From Gnetum montanum (lineage: Eukaryota; Streptophyta; Gnetopsida; Gnetales; Gnetaceae): a DNA stretch of 64,000 bases. Each line of letters starts with the position of its first letter. Position 1 is the stretch's first letter. The notes beneath the pieces are model-generated. The model made no database searches and was not told the DNA's origin. It saw only the letters and a list, made by a program, of their open reading frames with translations. A program made the translations under genes and the position numbers. Positions 55,915 to 64,000 of the stretch are shown piece by piece. The stretch covers positions 220,241 through 284,240 of the forward strand of contig MNCI01015505.1 in assembly GCA_015680685.1 (NCBI GenBank), written 5' to 3'.

Positions 55915-58900
55915 AGCTATTTCCATAGCTTTAACATCCAAAACACAAAACTAGAACCAAATACATGATATGATTAATGTGGAGGAATAAAATTGTACAA
56001 ATATATAGATATGACTTTAATAGAATACAAGCCACCTTATTGAGAGCAGGGGGTAATGGCTAAGATAAGGAGCCTCCTGATGTACTTTCTTGATATAAGA
56101 AGAATTCTAAAGAGCTAGGTATAGATATATAAAATCTCTAAAGTTAGACCTCTAGGTCTATTATACTTGCCTAAAGTTGCTAATTCTATTCATGCATTAG
56201 TTCCTACTCTCATAGAAATGCTTAACGCCATTCCTTAACATCCTCATGAAATTGCTTGTTACTCCTTCTTGCTTGCAAAAGCTCATGTTAGATCATGTTC
56301 AACTCAATTGCACTTGATGAAGTTTCTCCTCCAACTCTATATGTGATCAAACTACAGAAATCTAAACCACATAAAGATACATACCTTGTTCCATCTACAT
56401 GTCCTCTTCTACCTTCTTGAGTCTTCTCTCAAGAACTACAATAGCTACTTTCTGGAGGAGGATGTACATGTTGTCCAAAAAGTCCATATTCTCTTGTAAT
56501 GTTAGGTAACTTGTGACCATTTTTTAGAGTTTGATGTGCAAGGTGTTGAATTTCTCATCTTCTCATGCATCTCCTCAGTTACTCATTCATTGAGTAGAGT
56601 TACAAGTTTATGTAATCTATGTACATCATTTAAATCAATCTTCCTAAGCATAGTGGTTTACTTAATAGTCTTGTTTGTTAAATCTTACTATAAGTTTCAA
56701 CATTTTTTTTGGTATGAAGCTATTTGTCCTGAAATTAGGCCATGATCCAACTTTCATTATTCAAGCTTTATACATACTGGAAAAGGGAGAGTACTTGTTT
56801 CTCTTTAATTTAACTTATCTTTTTTCACTCTTAAAACTAATGCTTTAGCATTTTAATTTCCCACTCCAAGCCATCTTTCATGAATATGGCTTCTTCACCA
56901 AACTAGAACACTCAAAATAGCTCAATCTACATATTCTTAACTTGCACCTTTGGAGTGATTGTGAAAGATGCTGACACCAATGGTGTCATATTTTCTAGTT
57001 GTTTATGCAACTGTCATACCTTAGCCTAACTTCTTCATAGCTCCATTAGATAGAAATTTTTGTCAACATTCATAGTTTCTAACTCAACTCATATCTTAAT
57101 GAGTTCATTCTCCACAATGTTGTTAATGTTTCATAATAGTAACTTCATAACTAGATCAATTCTTTACTCTTCTTCCATGCAACAACTAATCACAGTTTCA
57201 TCAATTAGGACTTGGAGGACTTATGTCACATGCTAGATGTTGTGCATGCTATGCCTCGATCAATGTGAAGAGGAAACATTTCTTAAAGGAACATGGATTT
57301 AAAACTAAATAAAAGCATCATAATGGACCTTGGGTGGATCATCTAGCAAGGGAGAAGAAAACTAGAATAGATCTTTTCTTATAGCCTCACCACTCATAAA
57401 GGCTTTCATCATCTTTAAGAAATTACTATCAATATCTTATAAACCCTTAACATGAATTGTGGTAGTCTATTCCTCATATTCAATATGCATAATGGATTGA
57501 AAACTACCACCAAGAAAAGGTTCTTAGCACTTCTTAATGTTGAAACTAGGAGGTTTGGGTATGAATCTGCATGGTTGTCACACCCATATATGTTAAGATA
57601 CTTGAGGTATAGATGGTATCATTTTTTGGCATTGGTGGAGCTAGTCCAAAGGATAGAGATGAGATATCTTCATAGAAGGCATCTCATCCTCTGAATCGAG
57701 TACAACCCCAACTAACTCTAGATACTACCTTGGAGCCACCACCATTATGTTCTTCCAATTTACCATTCCCATAGTTGGAAGATGTCTTTCCACATGATTA
57801 ACTATGTCTATTAAATCAAAAAATTTTCAAATTAACCCTATAAAGGCATAGACCTCCCTCTTATCTCTAGTTACATCCTTAATCTTGTAAATGAAGGCCT
57901 TGTAGAGAAAAATTGAGATTTTGATGATGCACTTTCCTCTCATCATTGTCATAACTTTTGCTTCCAAGTAGAGATACTAATGGTTTTTGGTGGGTAAAAA
58001 TTTATGTATGATAATTTTGTACATGGTTTTATGAACTAAGGGTAGTTTGGACATCTTCACCTCTACTTTTTCCATGTTGAAGGTTTAAAACAAGCCCTTT
58101 GAGCTAAGCTTGGACTTAGTCTTGTAATTCTCTAGCCACCAGTTATTTATTGGCTCATTTGGGAATCTTGTGGCCCTAGATATTGTTCATGTAGAAATAG
58201 GCATAGAAATCCCTTCAAAAAAAGTGATGTCATTGTATGATAGTAAGTTTTTGTATAATTATTCTACCTCATATCAATACCAAGTGAAGGACTAGGTGAT
58301 GTACTCATAGAAGCTAGTCTACTGCAACAACTTCTTGAGCTTAGGAGAACCAAGCTTAAGGAATTAATGGTAATTATTTTTCTTGTGAATCAATTTCTAT
58401 CAAACATCATGTGCATCCACATCATTTTGAATGTCATTTGACTCTTCATCTTCATCTTCTACTAGATCTTCCTACAATTTTTTAGCTACCTGCTATTATG
58501 CATGTGCTCAACTTGAAGCTCAAGAACATGACTACCTACCTTCTAATTTACTTCTAGATGGAGGCCTTCCTATAATAAATCCTAAAAGTTATGGATTAAA
58601 ATATTTGAGGTATTCTCCTCCTCTTTAGAAACTAGTGATTTATGCATGGGCCTATACACAAAGGCTTAAGATTATTCAACCTTATTCCTCTTTGGTCTAC
58701 AAAGCTTTGATTTCAACTACTATAACATGGTGATATGTGAAGACTGTGAAAAAAAAAATAACTTCCCTAGATATCATACTTCCATTGCAAAAATCTCACA
58801 TGAAAATAATAATAAATATAACCCTTGGAAACACTTTAGAAACATTATCACACCTATGAGATCATGACATGCATTAGTAAATAAAAATAAGGTGGAATAT

Positions 58901-59491
58901 GCTTATATAACTACAAAATGCATTAAATACAAACCCAGATTGATGCTTCTTCCCTATGACTAAGTTATAAGGCATCAAGCCTTAACCATAGTAGGAACAC
59001 CAATGATTGGAAGACCATGAAGAATGCATTTAAAAATATCACTAATCCAACCTATGAAGTGAAACTTTGGTATAATCTTATTTTTTTATGGCCAAATGGG
59101 AGCAAAGGAAGGAAAAAATGAATAGATAAAGTATGAAAATAAGCAATGATGTTAACCCTTACAATAAATGATTTAGCATTTGGGTGGAAGTAGTAATTGA
59201 TATCACCAATGTTCACTAAGTGAAAGATTTCTAGGCCTTTGTGGCCATGGGTAGGAATGAGAAAAATATTATCTTAGACTATACATTTGGGAAAGTCAAG
59301 TGATTTAGGCCATGGGTTAAACATGAGAAAGGTTTGCATAGGTATTGGTTTAACCACTCACTTTGGTTTTAATGTGCAAAACTATAGAATTAGTTTGGAA
59401 TGGTAAAAATACCAATTTGTATGAACCAATAAGCTTGAAATTACATTACTCTTCCCATCACCTATTCTTATCATCACCATTATTTTAATAA
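55915..59491 (-). other. Degraded interior, probable minus-strand retroelement, domains not identified
   Basis: If the LTR at 54887-55904 is a 3' LTR, this is the interior of its element. Minus-strand fragments look protein-like: LQENMDFLDNMYILLQKVA and LERRLKKVEEDM (about 56400-56500, coiled-coil-like), and NHVERHLPTMGMVNW with VGVVLDSEDEMPSMKISHLY (about 57620-57830). None matches RT, RNase H, integrase or gag as I know them. Confidence 0.35.
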
Positions 59492-59640
59492 TATTTTCAT
59501 TTTCCTTTCCTTTTCTTCTCTTTTTTCTTTTTCTTTCTTTTCTTTTTTTATCATATTTTCTTCACTTTCCATCATCTTTAATTTTTTTTATTTAGTTCTT
59601 TCATTTTTCATTTCATTTTTTCATATTCTCTTTTCTTCCA
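59492..59640 (+). repeat. Polypyrimidine low-complexity tract
   Basis: About 150 bases almost entirely of T and C (cttttctt-type words) with a few A. No periodic unit. Confidence 0.8.
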
Positions 59641-61827
59641 TAGGAAGAGGATTTTTGATTAGACATAGAGGTTATGGAAATCACTAGAGTGCCAAATCAT
59701 CATCTGGAATCTTTAACTTGCATGAAGATGATAATTCATTCCTCATCGCATGACATGCACAAGTTCATAAGATCATAAATCTCCTCTGACTAGGGTGACC
59801 AAGAAAGGCAACATGTGCACCATGGTCCAATCACACTAATTAGATCCATGTAGTGGTTACAAGGATCCTTGATGAGACACCATTTTCTTGCTAGTGACTA
59901 GGAACTCTTCAAGGACTTTGAATGTTATACCCTAAGGTATGGATGCACTACTAGCCCATGATTCCAATAGCATTAGCTTCAAAAATTTGTAGTGTCAGTT
60001 CTAGGTCTTCACTAAATCTCTACCTAGTTCACCAGTGATGAATAGAAGAAAAATGAATGGATGAATTTGTTTTATAGATATTCCATTGGTCAAGGCTCTA
60101 CTTTGGACCCATTTGGCACTCTCACATCATCATCACATCTATGACTCATCCATCTATCATTGGCTTATTATGTGAGTATTCATAAAGCACGTCAAGTAAA
60201 TTTCCCATACATACAAATAAAAAATAGTCTAACAGAAAATAAAATATTATAAATGATTATACATTAATCTCCAAAAGTATAGAATTCTAACTAAAGACAT
60301 CAATTTTATTGAATGTAAAAATGAAAATACTAGGAAAATACATTTTTGACATGGCATGGAGGATTTCTCCCCCTTGATTGATCCATGCTCATTACTTGGT
60401 AGACCTTATGAGTGTTAAATTGAACATTTTGCATGCTTAGAGATGAAATATATCCATTATGATACTGCAGGTATTGCCAATTAATTATTTCATCTAGCTC
60501 GCTTGAATGACACATGCACATGATGCTATAAGACTAAGAAGCATCGTAAGGTATTCTCTTGTAATTCATCCTTTTGATCTCATCTCTTTTGTCGATTTTG
60601 AGGTGAAGGTCTTGGAAGACCAACCTAGCATTGGTGGTGCTCAACTAGGCACTTCCCATGATGACAAGGAAGTTATCTTCCATCTTATTTTCTAATTTTA
60701 TCACTAAAAAATACGTAGGATACAACCAACCTGGAATAGAAGTCATCACATTGCTTACCTATCCCATCGATTATGCATAAGATTGGTTCATCAGCTTCAA
60801 TCAAATGTTGATATTCTTAAGAGGAGAAAGTTCCCAATCAAGGTACCACTACAATGAGATGATATTGACTCCAAAACTAAAGTAACAAAATGCTAACTGA
60901 TGACCCTTTTGACCAATTTGAATTTCCACCATGGTACTACTTGAATCTAATTATTTTTTTTAGAAAATATTCTTCTTTGACCACCAATGTAACCATTGTA
61001 GATATGGAAATGATGATAACATCATCATCAAGTGCCATCTTGTTGCCTTTACTAGATATTATCATGTAACTTTTCCATGAGGTAGATATTGCACTTTGAT
61101 TATGATTAGAAAATTTTATTAAAGCCTCTTGAATATGAGCTTTCATCTCACATAAATGATTTTCCTCTCCATAAGATGGAGAGGGTAATGTAGATCTAGT
61201 CACATAGTTCTGACATCTATGCTTGCGATGTAATTTTCTACCATGGGAACTCGAGTGTCCCCTTCAACTAATTCAATAGGAGGTTGATAATATTAGCTAA
61301 ATATATACATGGAAGTAGGATTGATACAATAGATAATATTACATAATTTAGCTTACCTTGGTTGTGGTTCATTAGGTATCCCACCTTACATGGGACCAAG
61401 GAGTAGAAGCTTTTCTTGTTGGGGAGCTTAACCAATAGGACTTCTTAAAGTAAACATGTATTATTGAGGTATCATTGATGAGGGTTGATAAGGACCTACC
61501 TATACACCTTGAAAATAGGAATTGGTAGGAAGCATCATTTATTGTTGCATGAGAGTTGGAAGATTCTATGGAGTAGCATCGCAAGGACTTAGAGCTTTTC
61601 ACTGCATGAGTTGTCTATATGCATCTCTAGGATAGTACGAAGGACTTAAGTACAAAGTTCTTTTTATTTACCTTTTAACAAATCTAGGATTTAAAGAAAT
61701 CATAAATCATCTCATCTCACCAATCATATGAGTCATGACTAGGTAGCAATGTGAATCATAAAGGTTTGTGCATTATTCATAGGACCTTTATCATTGGAGG
61801 ATGAGGAAGCCTCATTTGGATCTTCAT
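59641..61827. other. Degraded region without recognised gene
   Basis: Open phrases on both strands (for example minus 60937-61203, and plus 60720-60790 reading GYNQPGIEVITLLTYPIDYA) have no family I can name. It could be the 5' half of the element whose LTR is at 54887-55904. Confidence 0.3.
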
Positions 61828-62331
61828 TGATGAGTCACATGGTTTGGCCGCATTGATGGGATGTTGTTGATGTGACCCTATTGACAAGATCTCATCAACA
61901 TGATATCTCTGACGTAAGGTTTGACTTGTTGCTATGTACCCATCAATGAGGCATCTTGTTTTGCCTATAAATGTGCACCTTCCACCACATTTATGGCATT
62001 CTTTTCATAAGTTGTAGTGAATCTCTAGTAGTTTTTCCACTTGAAACTTAGAATATCTTCTAAGTGTGCATAGTAGGAGTCAAAGAGTGTATGAATATTT
62101 ATTTGAGTACTATTGTACCTAAGCACTACAATGTGTGTGGCAATAAAGATGAGCTTTTTGATAAGCCTTGCAATACTTTAATTATTTTCTTTAATCATTT
62201 AATATTTTAAGCAATTTCCTTCAATGTTTTAAGTAATTAAGTAATCAATTAATTAAGCTAGATTAAATAGTGATTAATTGAAGCACATAAGTATGACCAC
62301 TTCGAGCATATGTATAATGCTTGGTAATCCC
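61828..62331 (+). repeat. 5' LTR remnant of Tat-3
   Basis: Shares with Tat-2 the tataaatg box (61966), the taggagtc block, ggcaataaagatgagctttttgataagcc and cacttcgagcatatgt...gcttggtaat. It stops where the other LTRs still have about 150-200 bases to run. Confidence 0.8.
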
Positions 62332-63300
62332 ACTTCAATGACAAATACCAAATGTACTTTAGAGTGTCCAATTTAAGAAACCAAATCCAAGGCTGGAAAC
62401 AAGGAATACATGACCCTTGGATGCAACCATGGGCCAATATTATTCTCTTTTACAAAGATTGCTTGGCCATGGTTATTCTCAACAAGAACAACTTCATCAT
62501 ATCATAGATGGGCTTCGATAAAAAATAAGGAGAATTCTTGGGATCTATGCACAATGAAGATTGTTAGAACTAAGGGCTTATTAGCTTCAAAGGCTGATTG
62601 AGCAAGTTGCAAAAGAAGGAGAATTGAGAAAATGAGAAAGTGCTAAGAAATAGAACTAGGACCCTTCCATCAAAAAAAGGGAGGTCCAATTCTATGATAG
62701 TGAGAAGGAGGCACCACTTTATGAAGTGGTGCAACAAAAAACCTTGTCGATTCAAAAAATCTATTTCTAAGATTTTGGCCAAGATGGATAAAATGTGGAA
62801 ATATTCAGATGAAAAGTTCCAAATTGCTCTAAAAATTGCAAAGGAATTCAAAGAGCAAGGTAGTGATCATAATCGTAGGAGAAGGAAGGAACCTAAACAT
62901 GCCTACCAAAGGGGTAAGGGCAAGGTTGCTATAGTAAAAGAGGTTGTGGAGTTAGAATCAAATAATGATGGTGGGTGTAACACCTACCAATATGAACATC
63001 CTAAGGGATGTTTCCTTGTTGTGTCACACTTGCAAGAGTCTAGGATGTACACTCTAAACCCTAGGCTACCAAGAAGTAAAGCACCCAAAAGATTTCTTTA
63101 TCCTTAAGGCAATCCTAGATAGCTCCACCAACAACAAGCTTATTTCCTAAGTAAATCTCCACCACAACCATATCAACAGTATTAGTAGTGGCAACACCCA
63201 TAGTCATGGCAGATGCCACCACTAAGGTAGCAATATCCTTATAGGTAGCCAAAACCATATGGGTACTATGTGTAGCAACCCATGTCTCCACATGACTTTT
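62332..63300 (+). pseudogene. Gag C-terminal half of Tat-3
   Basis: Begins in the gag core at ttcaatgacaaatacc, matching the FNDKYQTYS codons of Tat-2. The clearest open piece (62640-63107) reads ISKILAKMDKMWKYSDEKFQ and NTYQYEHPKGCFLVVSHLQE, where the first Cys codons of the knuckle-like motif have changed. A Pro/Gln-rich end follows in broken frames. Confidence 0.75.
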
Positions 63301-63499
63301 CTAGTCACATTTCTTTTTAGCATTAGTACTACCCTTTGTAGCTGAGTGGTTCAGAAACTAGATCCTATAAATGATCATTCCTCCAAACCAATAGTCCTAC
63401 AAAGCCCTCATTGACTCATGTGGTTGGTTTCCAAGTGTCTTCTTCATCCTCTGCATTTATTATTTTTGAGAACCCTTCAAGCCAAATGCCTGTTAAGAT

Positions 63500-63850
63500 C
63501 CACATAGTCATGTTAACCCACACTGTATCTGATTAGATCAAGGCTAGCAACCTTCCTCAGAAAAGAGCTAAATCTAGAAGTTCCCTCATCTACTTTTAGA
63601 TCACTGGGAATGAGCCATGCAAGGCTCTTCTTAATTTAGGTTTTATTGTCAATCTAATTTCGCATGATATGTACAAGGCTTGGAACCTACCTCCTCTTAA
63701 GAAGACCAACATTCATTTAGAACTGGTAGATTAGTCCATCATTGTTCCCTTAAAACTAGTGGAGGATATTGTGACCACTATCTATGGGTGGTTCTATCTT
63801 ACTGATTTCTTGGTGATTAAGGTTAACAACTACAATGGGGACTTCCTAAT
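63500..63850 (+). pseudogene. Aspartic protease of Tat-3
   Basis: Reads ITGNEPCKALLNLGFIVNLI, then SHDMYKAWNLPPLKKTNIHL, ending YGWFYLTDFLVIKVNN. The catalytic Asp of the DSG triplet is Asn and the Ser is Leu, so the site is dead. Stops occur before and within. Confidence 0.8.
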
Positions 63851-64000
63851 CATTATAGAAAGGGCTTTTTTAAGCACCATTAATGCATAAATGGGTATCA
63901 AAGACCTTCCCTTGGAGATTTCCGAGGAGAATAAATTTGGCAAAGTTGAGAATAAGAGAATTCCATGCATTATATACAACAATATTGGTTACAATTGTAT
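63851..64000 (+). pseudogene. Start of the protease-RT connector of Tat-3, cut by window end
   Basis: Reads ERAFLSTINA, a stop, MGIKDLPLEISEENKFGKVE and RIPCIIYNNIGYNC, matching Tat-2 at 44827-44960. RT should follow beyond the window. Confidence 0.75.

Larger units (their letters stand above)
61828..64000 (+). mobile_element. Third Tat family copy (Tat-3), internally deleted, cut by window end
   Basis: Starts with a diverged Tat LTR (TGATGAGTC) that breaks off at about 62331 and continues directly in gag. Gag, protease and connector then follow in the order of Tat-2. The LTR 3' end, PBS, leader and first part of gag are missing. Coding frames are heavily broken. It is more diverged from Tat-1 and Tat-2 than they are from each other. 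Confidence 0.85.

Noticed and set aside
60507-61203. Possible gag on either strand
   Set aside because: Phrases on both strands look equally protein-like, and neither shows a gag core or a zinc knuckle.

Overview
The window looks like a piece of a large, AT-rich plant nuclear genome. It is packed with old, decayed, nested retrotransposons: Ty1/copia, Ty3/gypsy of several lineages, a non-autonomous gag-only LTR element, RTE-type LINE tails and SINE-like units. Long LTRs, primer sites resembling plant tRNA-Asp and initiator tRNA-Met, and TG/CA-for-CG decay fit a seed plant with a repeat-heavy genome. The species cannot be named from this. I found no intact host gene, no rRNA or tRNA gene and no CRISPR array. 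All retroelement reading frames carry stops and frameshifts.

Layout. 1-3450: minus-strand copia relic (RT, integrase, protease, gag in reverse order), cut by the window edge. 4503-5135: two SINE-like units flanking an RTE LINE tail. 5340-8460: plus-strand Ty3/gypsy relic with polypurine tract and a probable 3' LTR. 9688-19211: complete minus-strand Tat/Athila-type gypsy element (Tat-1) with 822-bp LTR, perfect 5-bp target duplication (caagg) and a tRNA-Asp-like primer site; one LTR contains a sequencing gap. 19217-24164: mostly unassigned, with a primer site, a G-rich tract, a 125-bp direct repeat and an array of short hairpins. 24277-28826: plus-strand chromovirus-like gypsy relic.

28848-52277 is best read as three nested insertions. 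The outer gypsy element (minus; LTRs 28848-29422 and 51861-52277) contains an intronless CCR4-like deadenylase fragment. It was split by a gag-plus-protease element without pol (31733-50595; about 1.6-kb LTRs full of hairpins). That element's right LTR was in turn split by a second Tat copy (Tat-2, 41038-50539). The unoccupied target site is still visible in the left LTR at 33263-33267.

52278-61827 holds another RTE tail, an LTR with a tandemly doubled R-U5-like block, and a long degraded interior. 61828-64000 is a third, internally deleted Tat copy running off the window.

Tat-1, Tat-2 and Tat-3 are one family. Shared order is LTR, tRNA-Asp-like PBS, gag with a unique N-terminal leader, protease, RT, RNase H, integrase, then a roughly 2-kb 3' region with one sense and one antisense reading frame seen in both long copies. 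Nothing here is convincingly a new biological system. The most unusual items are the hairpin-array LTR element, the CCR4 fragment lying in sense inside an LTR pair, and the two-sided 3' region of the Tat family.
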